From an uncultured Clostridia bacterium (GTDB lineage Bacteria > Bacillota > Clostridia > Christensenellales > Aristaeellaceae), in NCBI GenBank assembly GCA_934631985.1, contig CAKTYE010000031.1, positions 1 through 29,023 of the forward strand: 29,023 bases of DNA, read 5' to 3'. Under the pieces are notes generated by a model, which was not told the origin of the DNA, made no database searches, and was given only the letters and a program-made list of their open reading frames with translations. The translations under genes and the position numbers were made by a program. Below are positions 1 through 8,051 of this stretch, piece after piece (the first letter of the stretch is position 1; the number at the start of each line of letters is the position of its first letter).

Positions 1-299
1 CAGCGGGCCTTCAGCAGCATTTTCAAATTTGCAATGTCATATTTCAGCAGGAAACAATCCGTGACCTTTTCATCGGTGGAGAGAGAGCGAACCAGTGCGC
101 TGGCCTGGGCCACCCGGTCCAGAGCCATCTGCTCATAGTCCTCCTCCTCTGCGCTGGACCATCCAATCTCCGAAAGGGTACGCTTTGCTTCCTCATAGCT
201 TGAGGTGGAAAGCAGTCTTTCCAGGCGACTGGCATCCATGGCTTCGCGCTGCTTCAGGCTCAATACGCCCACAGCGTAGTTTACGCTTTCCTGCGGCAT
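1..299 (-). CDS. ntpC: V-type ATP synthase subunit C, N-terminal part
   Basis: This is the first 99 codons of subunit C (AC39/NtpC family), the central-stalk socket that joins the rotor of the V1 motor to the membrane c-ring. The gene runs off the left edge of the window. The reading frame opens with MPQESVNYAVGVLSLKQREA and contains the family signature KYDIANLKMLLKAR near residues 86-99. The ATG at 299 follows a clear AAAGGAGG ribosome site about 8 bases upstream. It lies 30 bases after the stop of subunit E in the same operon, which is the usual E-C order. Family and position agree. Only the truncation limits what can be said; other bacterial names for it are atpC or ntpC. Confidence 0.88.
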   Translation of the reverse strand, partial: MPQESVNYAVGVLSLKQREAMDASRLERLLSTSSYEEAKRTLSEIGWSSAEEEDYEQMALDRVAQASALVRSLSTDEKVTDCFLLKYDIANLKMLLKAR

Positions 300-329
300 T
301 GCCAGCCCTCCTTTCCGTGAAATTGGTGG

Positions 330-929
330 TCAGTTACCGGGGAACAAGGTCTGCGCCACCTGGGCCTCCAACTCCAGCCGCTGGCTGTTCAGGAAGGCCT
401 CGTAGGTGCAGTTGATTTCCGTATCGTGCTTTGCCAGGACCAGGCCGCTTGCGCCCGGGCACTTATCACCTGCAAGGGTCAGCTTTGCGGGCTTCCCCTT
501 GGCTGCAAGCGCTGCGTTCGCGTCTGCAAGGAATTTGTCATCCATCCAGCCGTCGTTCTCCGCGCCCACAATCAGCGTCTCGTCACCCTCCGCCAGCTCC
601 GTCAGAGAGGTCAGCAGAAAGGCGCGGGCCTGCGCGGCGGGCATGGCCTTCATCTTGGTCAGGGCCAGCGCAAAGGCCTGATCCATCATGCGGCGCTTGT
701 CCGCCAGCAGCAGCTTGCGCTCGTCCAGCTCCGCCATGCGCTGCATGCGGGCCGTGGCGGCCTCCGCGTCCTGTTTGGCACGGGCTTCGGTCTGCGCGCG
801 GGCGGCGGCGATCCGCTCGTCCGACGCTTTCTTCATGCCCTGAGCACGATCGTTGGCATCCCGCAGGGTCGCGGAGGCGTTCTCCTTCGCATCCTGCAAA
901 ATCTTGTCCAGGATCGCTTGTGCGTTCAT
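330..929 (-). CDS. ntpE: V-type ATP synthase subunit E
   Basis: This 199-residue protein is the E subunit of the V/A-type ATPase peripheral stalk, which holds the catalytic A3B3 head still against the rotor. The N-terminal half (about residues 1-95) is a long charged, alanine-rich helix of the expected coiled-coil kind. The C-terminal half is a compact domain with KCPGASGLVLAKHDTEINCT, matching the family's conserved GG(V/L)-x-D-x-I-x-N-T region. Length is typical (about 190-210 residues). It sits between subunit K (16-base gap) and subunit C. The partner for its stalk helix would be the short G/H-type subunit encoded at 3354-3677. Confidence 0.92.
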   Translation of the reverse strand: MNAQAILDKILQDAKENASATLRDANDRAQGMKKASDERIAAARAQTEARAKQDAEAATARMQRMAELDERKLLLADKRRMMDQAFALALTKMKAMPAAQARAFLLTSLTELAEGDETLIVGAENDGWMDDKFLADANAALAAKGKPAKLTLAGDKCPGASGLVLAKHDTEINCTYEAFLNSQRLELEAQVAQTLFPGN

Positions 930-945
930 GCGCGTTCAGCCTTTC

Positions 946-1419
946 TTACAGCTTGATGGCATTCACAGCCAGGAAGGAAACCAGCAGCGCCAGCACGGCG
1001 TAGGTCTCGACCATAACGGTCATGGTGATGCCCTTACCGCTCATCTCGGGGCGCTTGCCGGTCATCAGCATGGCAGAGGAAGCGACCTTGCCCTGCTTCA
1101 GCGCGGAGAAGTAGCCGACGATGGCGATGGGCAGCGCGGCAATCACCAGCTCCAGGCCCTGGGTGATGGTCACAGCCTTCAGCGCGCCGGACAGAATGCC
1201 GGTGTTGATCATGATGATCACGGCGATCAGGAAGCCATAAATACCCTGGGTAGCAGGCAGCAGCTGCAAAACCAGCAGCTTGGAGTTCACTTCGGGATTT
1301 TCGGTGGAAACGCCGGAAGCGGTCTCACCGCAGGCGCCCACAGCCTTTGAGGAGCCCATGCCGGGCAGCACAACCGCCAGTGCGGCGGCGACAAACGCGA
1401 GAACCAGACCCCATTCCAT
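946..1419 (-). CDS. ntpK: V-type ATP synthase subunit K (c-ring proteolipid, Na+ type)
   Basis: This 157-residue, four-helix proteolipid is a duplicated c subunit that forms the ion-carrying ring of the V-type ATPase. The ion-binding helices are easy to see: LQLLPATQGIYGF (residues 51-63) in helix 2 and MVETYAVLAL (136-145) in helix 4. Compared with Enterococcus hirae NtpK, the Na+ ligands Leu61, Thr64, Gln65, Gln110 and Glu139 correspond to Leu54, Thr57, Gln58, Gln109 and Glu138 here, and Tyr68 corresponds to Tyr61. The set is complete, so sodium rather than proton coupling is the likely mode; that is inference from residues, not a measurement. An AAGGAGG ribosome site precedes the ATG. Confidence 0.95.
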   Translation of the reverse strand: MEWGLVLAFVAAALAVVLPGMGSSKAVGACGETASGVSTENPEVNSKLLVLQLLPATQGIYGFLIAVIIMINTGILSGALKAVTITQGLELVIAALPIAIVGYFSALKQGKVASSAMLMTGKRPEMSGKGITMTVMVETYAVLALLVSFLAVNAIKL

Positions 1420-1453
1420 AGTTGTATCCTCCTTTTAATGTCTCTCTTTTCTT

Positions 1454-3367
1454 TTACGCCTCGTGAATGTTCACATAGCGTGTTTGGTACGTCAGGGGAC
1501 GGAAGGCAACGCCGCCCTCCTCATAGAACTTGCCGAAGAATTCAATGTACTGCAGGCGGCAGGAGTGGACATACGCGCCTAGGGCGTTGATGCCCAGGTT
1601 GAACGCATGCGCGCCCACGAACAGCACGCTGCCGATAATCGCGCCCACGATGCCGCCCGAGAATACCATGCCCACCAGCTGGTTGATGACCATGCCGATA
1701 ACGCCCGTCGCCAGACCCATGCCGAACAAACGCATGTAGGACAGAATGTCCGAGATCCAGCTCGTTGCGCCGTACAGCGCGCCCAGGCCGCTGATCAGCC
1801 GCTTGAAGGGATTCCTGCTCTTGGCACGCCCCGCCCAGATCAGGATGATCGCAACGCCTGTAATGGCCATCCACTTGCCGATCTCAGCGGCAGTGCCGCC
1901 CAGCACCAGCATGATAAGACCGCTGACCAGCAGCATCCAGCTGAGCTGGTCGAAGATCGCATCCTGCGGCTTGCCGCGCTTGACATTCATGTACATGCCC
2001 ACGCCAAGGCCCGCAAACAGGTGGATCACACCCACGCCCATGCACACCACCATGACGGGCATGGGGTCGTTGATGGGGTCAAGGATGCTCTTGATCGGCA
2101 GATTGAAGCCGAACCAGGTGTTGTACACCGCACCGCAGAACACCGTGGCAATGGCGCTGTAGAACAGCACCCACAACAGCTTCTGATTGCTCTTGCCCGG
2201 CTTTTTCAGCTTGATGAGCAGCGGGATCGCCAGCGCCATGACCAGGCCATAGCCGGCGTCCGACAGCATCATGCCGAACAGCAGCGCGTAAAAGGGCGCC
2301 ATGACGGCAGTCGGATCAACGCTCCCGGGCGCAGGCAGCGCGAAGCCCGTGACCACCGTCTCAAAGGGTGATGCAAATTTGTTATTGTGCAGCAGCACGG
2401 GAGGCTCGTCCCCCTCGGCAGGGTCATAGACCTCCACGGCACAGGTGGGCGAGAGCTTTTTCAGCGTCTCCGTCACCTGCTCCGCCTGCGCCGCAGGAAC
2501 CCAGCCGCGCATCAGGAAGGCCGAACCCGTTCCGATGGTGCGCTGCGCAGCTTCCAGCTGATCGCGCTCAATCTGCTTGAGGTCGTACCAGATCTTCAGC
2601 CGCGTCAGCTGTTCAGACAGCTGCTGCCACTTCCCAGTCAGGCCTTCAAACTCCTTTTGCAGCGCTTCCCGCTTGCCCTGATAAGCTGCAAGCTGCTCCT
2701 GTACCGTACCCTGCATGTCGCCAAACTGGGCCGGGGCGAAGTTGCCGCCCTTCAGGGCCGCCGTCAGCTCCTGCTTCAGGGAAGCGTGTGCGGCGATCCA
2801 GACGTACACGGTGTCGCGTTCCTCTCCAAGCTCCTGCACATACACCGGGCCGCCTGCAAGCTGCTCGTTCAGTGCCTTCAGTCCGGCCTTGTTCATCGTG
2901 CCGGCATATTGCAGCACGTCCCGTGTGGAGCGGATGTCACACACCGGAATGTCCAGGTTTTTCCAGGCCTCCAATTGCTCCTGTGCCACCTGCAAGCGGG
3001 CCAGCTGGCCCTTCAGGTCGCCGCCGGTCTTTTCCAGGCCCTCGGCCTGATCCAACACCGCGACAAGCTCCTCCTCATGGCTTTGGATATACGCCACCTC
3101 GGACTGCTCCGCGTCCGGCAGATTGCCCATGAAGGGAGCCTTCTGCTTATTGTACTGGGATAGCTGACCGATGGTCCAGCGCAGCCGTTCCATCAGGCTG
3201 TCCAGCTGCGTCAGACGGGAGGTATCCTTGCTTTGATAGGCCTCCAGCGCTTCATCCCGAATGGGACTGACCTCCACGCAGCCCATTTTCTGCATGGCCT
3301 TCAGAAGCTTCCGCTGATCCTGCCGCATGGCCAGCAGGTCGATCCGTTTCATCTCAACTATGGCCAT
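1454..3367 (-). CDS. ntpI: V-type ATP synthase subunit I (stator a subunit)
   Basis: This 637-residue protein is the membrane stator subunit that forms the ion half-channels next to the c-ring. It opens with MAIVEMKRIDLLAMRQDQRK, then has a long cytosolic coiled-coil region to about residue 330, followed by about seven or eight membrane helices. The essential stator arginine is visible in ILSYMRLFGMGLA (Arg near residue 546), and the family's end motif HSCRLQYIEFFGKFYEEGG is present. The frame is open further upstream, but the ATG at 3367 follows AAAGGATCG and matches the family start, so I use it. The gene overlaps the stop of the preceding small subunit by 14 bases, which suggests translational coupling. 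Confidence 0.95.
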   Translation of the reverse strand: MAIVEMKRIDLLAMRQDQRKLLKAMQKMGCVEVSPIRDEALEAYQSKDTSRLTQLDSLMERLRWTIGQLSQYNKQKAPFMGNLPDAEQSEVAYIQSHEEELVAVLDQAEGLEKTGGDLKGQLARLQVAQEQLEAWKNLDIPVCDIRSTRDVLQYAGTMNKAGLKALNEQLAGGPVYVQELGEERDTVYVWIAAHASLKQELTAALKGGNFAPAQFGDMQGTVQEQLAAYQGKREALQKEFEGLTGKWQQLSEQLTRLKIWYDLKQIERDQLEAAQRTIGTGSAFLMRGWVPAAQAEQVTETLKKLSPTCAVEVYDPAEGDEPPVLLHNNKFASPFETVVTGFALPAPGSVDPTAVMAPFYALLFGMMLSDAGYGLVMALAIPLLIKLKKPGKSNQKLLWVLFYSAIATVFCGAVYNTWFGFNLPIKSILDPINDPMPVMVVCMGVGVIHLFAGLGVGMYMNVKRGKPQDAIFDQLSWMLLVSGLIMLVLGGTAAEIGKWMAITGVAIILIWAGRAKSRNPFKRLISGLGALYGATSWISDILSYMRLFGMGLATGVIGMVINQLVGMVFSGGIVGAIIGSVLFVGAHAFNLGINALGAYVHSCRLQYIEFFGKFYEEGGVAFRPLTYQTRYVNIHEA

Positions 3368-3677
3368 GACGCACGATCCTTTCGAAGATCTGGGTTGCCG
3401 CCTGATCCAGCCGTGCTTCCGCAGCCTTGCACAGGGCGGCGCGTTCATGGGCCAGCTCCTGGCTTTGCTTTTCCAGCGTCTCCGCCACGCGAAGGCGGTT
3501 CTGCTCCATCAGCTGCTGATACAGCCCGCGATGGTCGATGGCGGCGGCGCGTTCACGGGCCACGCAGGCCGCTTCCACACCCTTGAGCATGTCCCGCGCC
3601 TCGCGCTGTGCCTCGCTGCGCACCTGCTCCGCCTGGCCCTCCGCCTGCTCGATGCTTTGCAGAATTTCCAGCGACAA
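3354..3677 (-). CDS. ntpF: V-type ATP synthase G/H-type stalk subunit (NtpF-like)
   Basis: This protein of about 107 residues is an almost entirely helical, charged, alanine- and glutamate-rich chain, as expected for the short peripheral-stalk subunit (NtpF of Enterococcus, H/G of other V/A-ATPases) that pairs with subunit E. Its place as first gene before I-K-E-C matches the Enterococcus ntp order. The start is uncertain. Two GTG codons at 3689 and 3686 lie on top of the ribosome site; a TTG at 3677 lies 8 bases after AGAAAGGTGG and gives SLEILQSIEQAEGQAEQ, which resembles the family N-terminus, so I prefer it. It has no obvious promoter of its own and may be read through from upp, 54 bases upstream. 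Confidence 0.8.
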   Translation of the reverse strand: MSLEILQSIEQAEGQAEQVRSEAQREARDMLKGVEAACVARERAAAIDHRGLYQQLMEQNRLRVAETLEKQSQELAHERAALCKAAEARLDQAATQIFERIVRHGHS

Positions 3678-3699
3678 ACCAATCACCACCTTTCTATTT

Positions 3700-3715
3700 G
3701 GGAAGCATGCTTCCC
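3700..3715. promoter_or_regulatory. 16-base perfect palindrome between upp and the V-ATPase operon
   Basis: GGGAAGCATGCTTCCC is a perfect palindrome in the short gap between the upp stop and the first V-ATPase gene. No run of T follows it on either strand, so it is not a normal terminator. It could be a protein-binding site or an RNA processing hairpin in an upp-ntp transcript. Function unknown. Confidence 0.4.
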
Positions 3716-3731
3716 GGTGTGTTTTTCGCTA

Positions 3732-4361
3732 TTACTTCGTGCCAAACAGGCGATCGCCCGCGTCGCCCAATCCAGGCACGATATAACCATGCTCGTTCAG
3801 CTTCTCATCCAGCGCTGCCACATAAATGTCCACGTCGGGGTGATCCTTCTGCATGCGCGCGATGCCCTCGGGCGCGGCGATCAGATTCACCAGACGGATG
3901 TGATGGCAGTCCCGCTGCTTCAGGAAGCTCACCGCCGCGCTGGCGCTGCCGCCGGTCGCCAGCATGGGATCCAGCACCAGCAGCTCACGGCTCTGCGCAT
4001 CCGCAGGCAGCTTGCAGTAATATTCCACAGGCTCCAGCGTCTGCGGATCGCGATACAGGCCGATGTGGCCGATGCGGGCCGCGGGTACCAGCGTGGTCAC
4101 GCCGTCCACCATGCCCAGACCTGCGCGCAGGATCGGCACGATGCCCAGCTTCTTGCCGGAGAGCATGCGAGTCTTGCAGGTGCAGACGGGGGTCTCCACC
4201 TCCACCTCCTCGGTGGGCAGATCGCGGGTCACTTCATACACCATCAGCATGGAGATCTCCTCCAGCAGCTCGCGGAACTCCTTCGCGCCGGTGTTCTTGT
4301 CACGCATGATGCTCAGTTTGTGCTGGATCAGGGGATGATCGAAAACGTGTACCTTACTCAT
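3732..4361 (-). CDS. upp: Uracil phosphoribosyltransferase
   Basis: This 209-residue cytosolic enzyme makes UMP from uracil and PRPP (pyrimidine salvage). The PRPP loop is LVLDPMLATGGS (residues 128-139), and the uracil-binding C-terminus ends GYIVPGLGDAGDRLFGT (192-208), both diagnostic of Upp. Length is exactly typical. The ATG follows GGAGG with a gap of about 9 bases. It is transcribed from a strong promoter at 4534-4562 through a leader of about 165 bases containing a terminator-like hairpin (4407-4454), so control by attenuation is likely. Downstream lies the V-ATPase operon. A upp next to ATP synthase genes is known from other Firmicutes, though usually with the F-type enzyme. Confidence 0.97.
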   Translation of the reverse strand: MSKVHVFDHPLIQHKLSIMRDKNTGAKEFRELLEEISMLMVYEVTRDLPTEEVEVETPVCTCKTRMLSGKKLGIVPILRAGLGMVDGVTTLVPAARIGHIGLYRDPQTLEPVEYYCKLPADAQSRELLVLDPMLATGGSASAAVSFLKQRDCHHIRLVNLIAAPEGIARMQKDHPDVDIYVAALDEKLNEHGYIVPGLGDAGDRLFGTK

Positions 4362-4513
4362 AATGAACTACCTCCATATTTCTTTCGGAGCTGGTCTGCT
4401 TTTGTGAAAAAACGAACAAGCATCGTCACCTTCAGTGTCAGACGCTCATTCGTTTCAACACGGCTATGCTGTTTCCGGGAATCGGTCGCATACCCATTCA
4501 AACCTCGCCCCAT
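4358..4513 (-). CDS. Possible 51-residue leader ORF overlapping the upp start
   Basis: An open frame of 51 codons starts with ATG at 4513, about 14-17 bases after the predicted transcription start. It runs through the leader hairpin and stops with TGA inside ATGA, overlapping the upp start codon. The peptide begins MGRGLNGYATDSRKQHSRV. No good ribosome site is visible before it, so it may not be translated. It is listed because its position would let a ribosome disrupt the leader terminator and couple to upp. It may be chance. Confidence 0.25.
   Translation of the reverse strand: MGRGLNGYATDSRKQHSRVETNERLTLKVTMLVRFFTKADQLRKKYGGSSL
4407..4454 (-). terminator. Terminator-like hairpin in the upp leader (attenuator candidate)
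   Basis: Read on the minus strand, AACGAA pairs with TTCGTT, then AGCGTC with GATGCT (one G-U pair), then CAC with GTG, and the hairpin is followed directly by six T. It lies between the upp promoter and the upp start, so it should stop part of upp transcription. No PyrR-type binding loop was recognised. Confidence 0.6.
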
Positions 4514-4533
4514 TCAACCAAACTTTCTCGCTC

Positions 4534-4562
4534 ATTATAAAGCAAATGGGAGCTTCTGGCAA
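4534..4562 (-). promoter_or_regulatory. Sigma-A promoter for upp
   Basis: TTGCCA (4562-4557), a 17-base spacer and a perfect TATAAT (4539-4534) read on the minus strand. Transcription would start near 4527, giving a 5' leader of about 165 bases. Confidence 0.75.
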
Positions 4563-4657
4563 GTGGTTTTTTGCACTATTCGGGAAAAAAGCAGGACAGT
4601 AATGCAAGGCTGTCACCACAATTTGTGAAAAATGTCCCAACCCTGTCAGCAGGCATG

Positions 4658-4696
4658 AAAAAAGGACCGCACTGTCCTCTAACAGCAGTGCGGTCC
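4658..4696 (-). terminator. Rho-independent terminator after plsY
   Basis: On the minus strand GGACCGCACTG pairs perfectly with CAGTGCGGTCC (11 bp, 11-base loop), followed by TTTTTT. It lies about 25 bases past the plsY stop and closes the DUF512-der-plsY unit. Confidence 0.9.
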
Positions 4697-4720
4697 CTTG
4701 ATGCAATTTTATGCAGCACG

Positions 4721-5371
4721 TTATGCTTTCGTTTCTTCCTGCTGCTGCGCGGCCTTTTTCTTATCGCCCAGACGATTTTCCGTGCCGGACAGCAGGCGCT
4801 TGATATTCCCCCGATGACGCACAACGCACATTACCGCCAGCAGGAAGCTCCAAACAATGATCAGCCAGTTGCCGGGATTCTGGAACGTCACCAGAATGGC
4901 AAACAGCGTCAGCATTGCCATGCTGCCCAGCGAAATGTACTTTGACAGCCAGATCAGCAGAATGGTGAACATAAAGCACACCAGCGCCGGGATCGGGAAG
5001 CAGACCAGCATCACGCCGCAGCTGCTTGCCACACCCTTGCCGCCCTTGAACTGGAAGAACATGGGCCAGTTGTGACCGATGATGACCACCAGTCCCGCCA
5101 GCATCGCGCCGTACAGCGACGCCCCATAAGGAGCCAGCAGCCATCGGCCCACCAGGCAGGCCAGCGCGGCCTTGCCAAAGTCCCCCAGGAATGTGACCAG
5201 CCCATTGCGGACGCCCATGGTGCGCAGCACGTTGCTCGCGCCCGTGTTCTTGCTGCCCACCTCCCGCAGGTTCGGGCCATGGGTGACCCGGGAAAGCAGG
5301 ATGCCCGTGGAAATGGAGCCGAGCAGATAGGCGGCCACCGCCGTGATGACATATGCAAGCACAGCGTTCAT
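4721..5371 (-). CDS. plsY: Glycerol-3-phosphate acyltransferase PlsY
   Basis: This 216-residue membrane enzyme transfers the acyl group from acyl phosphate to glycerol 3-phosphate, the first step of phospholipid synthesis. The family blocks are all present: YLLGSISTGI (first helix), GSKNTGASNVLR, GHNWPMFFQFKGGKGVA and HRGNIKRLLSGTE near the end. The glycine-rich GGKGVA loop is the glycerol-phosphate and phosphate site region. About five to six membrane segments can be seen. It starts 1 base after the der stop, so the two are co-translated. In many Clostridia gpsA follows plsY; here a strong terminator follows instead. The C-terminal tail (KKKAAQQQEETKA) is a short charged extension. Confidence 0.96.
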   Translation of the reverse strand: MNAVLAYVITAVAAYLLGSISTGILLSRVTHGPNLREVGSKNTGASNVLRTMGVRNGLVTFLGDFGKAALACLVGRWLLAPYGASLYGAMLAGLVVIIGHNWPMFFQFKGGKGVASSCGVMLVCFPIPALVCFMFTILLIWLSKYISLGSMAMLTLFAILVTFQNPGNWLIIVWSFLLAVMCVVRHRGNIKRLLSGTENRLGDKKKAAQQQEETKA

Positions 5372-5372
5372 A

Positions 5373-6710
5373 TTACTTATCCTCCCTTGTCTTTGCCCGC
5401 AGGATCAGCCGGATCGGCGTACCGGTAAAGTCAAAGGTCTTGCGGAGATAGTTTTCCAGATAGCGCTGATAGGCGAAGTGCATCAGGTCTTCGTCGTTTA
5501 CAAACAGGATGAAGGTCGGCGGGGCCATGTGCTGCTGCGTGCCGTAGTAGATCTTCAGCCGACGGCCGTTGGTCGCCGGGGGCTGCATCGCCGCCTGCGC
5601 GTCCGCCAGCACATCGTTCAGCACGCCCGTGGGAACACGCTTGGTGTACTGCGCATAGACCTGGCTCACCATGTCCAGCACCGTGTTCACCCGCTGGCCC
5701 GTCATGGCGGAGACGAACAGCACAGGCGCGTAGTCCATGAATTTCAAATCGTCCAGCACCTTTTTGCGGAACTGCTCCAGGGTGTTGGTCTCCTTCTCGA
5801 TAGCGTCCCACTTGTTGACCACAATGACGCAGGCCTTGCCCTCGTCATGCACCAGTCCGGCGATCTTTGTGTCCTGCTCGGTCACGCCGTCCTGCGCATC
5901 GATCATCAGCATTGCCACATCGCAGCGCTTGATGGCTGCAATGGAGCGCAGCACACTGTATTTCTCCAGGCTTTCATCCTCCACGGCGCGCTTGCGGCGC
6001 ATGCCTGCCGTGTCGATGATGTTGTACTCCGCGCCGTCCGCCGCGGTGAAGCGGCTGTCGATCGCATCGCGGGTGGTGCCGGGAATGTTGGACACCATGA
6101 CCCGTTCCCTGCCCAGCAGCTTGTTGACGATGGAGCTTTTGCCCACGTTGGGGCGGCCCACCACTGCCAGCTGGATCACATGCTTGTCATCCTCGTCCTC
6201 ATCCTTCTGCTTGGGCGGCAGCAGCTTGACGATCTCCTCCAGCAGGTCGCCCAGGCCCAGCATATTCAGGCTGCTGATGGGGTTCGGGTCGCCCAAGCCC
6301 AGATTATAGAACTCATACACAGCGTCGTTCAGTCCGGCAAAGTCTACCTTGTTGACCACCAGCAGCACAGGCTTGCGGGTCTTGCGCAGCAGGTTGGCAA
6401 CGGCCTCATCATCCTGGGTGAGGCCCGCCCGCGCATCGGTGAAGAAGCAGATCACGTCCGCCGTGTCCATAGCGATCTCCGCCTGACGGCGCATCTGCCC
6501 CAGCAGCACGTCCTCGCTGCGGGGATCGATGCCGCCGGTATCGATCAGGGTAAACTTGCGGCCCATCCACTCCACGTCCGCATAAATGCGGTCGCGGGTC
6601 ACGCCGGGGGTGTCCTCGACAATGCTGATCCGCTTGCCGGAGATTTTATTGAAAAAGGTGGATTTGCCCACGTTGGGTCTGCCAACAATGGCCACCAATG
6701 GTCTTGCCAT
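5373..6710 (-). CDS. der: Ribosome assembly GTPase Der (EngA)
   Basis: This 445-residue protein has two tandem GTPase domains and a C-terminal KH-like domain and acts in 50S ribosome subunit assembly. First domain: P-loop GRPNVGKS at 10-17, DTGG at 57-60, NKVD at 120-123. Second domain: GRPNVGKS at 185-192, DTAG at 233-236, NKWD at 299-302. The linker between them is acidic (KQKDEDEDDK). Length is typical (about 440). The ATG abuts the stop codon of the upstream DUF512 gene and the stop lies 1 base before plsY, so this is the middle gene of a tight three-gene operon. Confidence 0.98.
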   Translation of the reverse strand: MARPLVAIVGRPNVGKSTFFNKISGKRISIVEDTPGVTRDRIYADVEWMGRKFTLIDTGGIDPRSEDVLLGQMRRQAEIAMDTADVICFFTDARAGLTQDDEAVANLLRKTRKPVLLVVNKVDFAGLNDAVYEFYNLGLGDPNPISSLNMLGLGDLLEEIVKLLPPKQKDEDEDDKHVIQLAVVGRPNVGKSSIVNKLLGRERVMVSNIPGTTRDAIDSRFTAADGAEYNIIDTAGMRRKRAVEDESLEKYSVLRSIAAIKRCDVAMLMIDAQDGVTEQDTKIAGLVHDEGKACVIVVNKWDAIEKETNTLEQFRKKVLDDLKFMDYAPVLFVSAMTGQRVNTVLDMVSQVYAQYTKRVPTGVLNDVLADAQAAMQPPATNGRRLKIYYGTQQHMAPPTFILFVNDEDLMHFAYQRYLENYLRKTFDFTGTPIRLILRAKTREDK

Positions 6711-8018
6711 TTATTCTTCCTCCAATCCATACAGCGCGCGGTAGAACTGCTCGCCGTTGCATGAGACCACCCGCACGGGGATGGGCAAACGGCTGCGGAA
6801 TTCCTCCAGCGTCATGTCGTCCAGGAACATGTCGCCCTCCGCCCGCAGGGTGTTGCGGAACAAAAGCAGCTCGTCCTGATCCGTACAGTCGATCTGATCA
6901 AGAATATCCCCGCCGGTCAGCAGTCCCGTCACGGTGATGGTCTCGCCAAAGAAATTATTTTTGATCACTTGCGGCGTAAGCGTCACGCCCTCGGGGGCAA
7001 ACAGCTTGCAGAACATCGGAAAAAACGTACCTGCCGAGGTCCCCACCGGGATGACATAGCGCTTCGGCAGCGCTTTCACATCTGCCAGGTCCTCCCGTGC
7101 CCAGGCCGCGTCCTCCTGGAATTGCCGGAGAAGCCCCACGCCGTTTTCGATCTGCGGATAGCCTTCATAATCGCTGTCCGTGGGCAGCGGCCTTTTGGCA
7201 AGGCAGTAGAATTCATCCGAAGGGAACGCGAAGCGGGTGCCAATGGTCTTCAGGTATTTCTGCTGAAGGCGCTCCACCTGATCCAGCAGCGCCCCTGCGG
7301 ATTCCTGGTCGAAGAGCTTCAGATTCGTCAGGCCCTCGCGATAGCGGGTCACACCCACGGGAACAATGGCTGCGCTGAGCGCCGCAGGGGCCAGCGCCGT
7401 CAGATCCTCCAGCGTCTGCTCCAGAATTTCGCCATCGTTGATGCCGGGGCAGCAGACGATCTGGCAATGGAAGCAGATATTGTTTTCCGCAAACCGTTTC
7501 AGCCGGGGCAGGATCTGATCCGCCGTGGGGTTGCGCATCATGCGCTTGCGCACCTCACCGTTGGTGGTATGTACCGAAATAAACAGAGGACTGGCGTGGC
7601 GGCGGATGATCCGTTCAAACTCCTCGTCGCTAACGTTGGTCAGGGTGACGAAGTTGCCCATCATCAGGGACAGCCGCCAGTCGTCGTCCTTTACATAAAG
7701 GGACCTGCGCAGTCCCGGACGCATCTGGTCAATAAAGCAGAAGATGCAATGGTTTTTACACACACGCGGCTTGGAGATCATGGTCTCCGCCAAGGTGATG
7801 CCCAGCGGCTCCCAGTCCTCCTTATGCACGGTGTGCTTCACCACCCTACCGTCCCGCCGGATCACCTCCAGCACGCAGGGGCTTTGCGCGGTCAGGGCCT
7901 GATAGTCGATCTGGTCGATCAGCTCCTCGCCGTTGATTTTAGCGAGGGAGTCGCCTTCCCGCAGCCCCAGCTTGTCTGCAATGCTGCCCTTCTCAATGTG
8001 GACGATTTTATGGGCCAA
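6711..8018 (-). CDS. DUF512 family radical SAM protein with N-terminal PDZ-like domain
   Basis: This is a protein of about 435 residues of the DUF512 family, whose exact reaction is not established. Three parts are seen: a PDZ-like domain (about 5-65, GSIADKLGLREGDSLAKING), a radical SAM cluster motif CKNHCIFC (Cys87, Cys91, Cys94, spacing CX3CX2C), and a C-terminal DUF512 region containing TLTPQVIKNNFFGETITV and GLLTGGDI. No ATG fits the start. A TTG at 8018 follows AGGAAGG with about 8 bases between and begins the PDZ domain, so I use it. The frame stays open upstream into the antisense of the next gene, which is not real coding. The gene is transcribed from 8052-8080 and leads into der, a known neighbourhood in Clostridia. 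Confidence 0.9.
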   Translation of the reverse strand: MAHKIVHIEKGSIADKLGLREGDSLAKINGEELIDQIDYQALTAQSPCVLEVIRRDGRVVKHTVHKEDWEPLGITLAETMISKPRVCKNHCIFCFIDQMRPGLRRSLYVKDDDWRLSLMMGNFVTLTNVSDEEFERIIRRHASPLFISVHTTNGEVRKRMMRNPTADQILPRLKRFAENNICFHCQIVCCPGINDGEILEQTLEDLTALAPAALSAAIVPVGVTRYREGLTNLKLFDQESAGALLDQVERLQQKYLKTIGTRFAFPSDEFYCLAKRPLPTDSDYEGYPQIENGVGLLRQFQEDAAWAREDLADVKALPKRYVIPVGTSAGTFFPMFCKLFAPEGVTLTPQVIKNNFFGETITVTGLLTGGDILDQIDCTDQDELLLFRNTLRAEGDMFLDDMTLEEFRSRLPIPVRVVSCNGEQFYRALYGLEEE

Positions 8019-8051
8019 AACGGGTTCCTTCCTTTCTTCCGTATCGTTCCT

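Noticed and set aside
3327..6764. Long plus-strand open frames of 433 and 473 residues (3327-4628 and 5343-6764)
   Set aside because: They are antisense to ntpI/ntpF/upp and to der, have low-complexity His/Gln/Arg-rich products and no ribosome site; high GC causes such frames.
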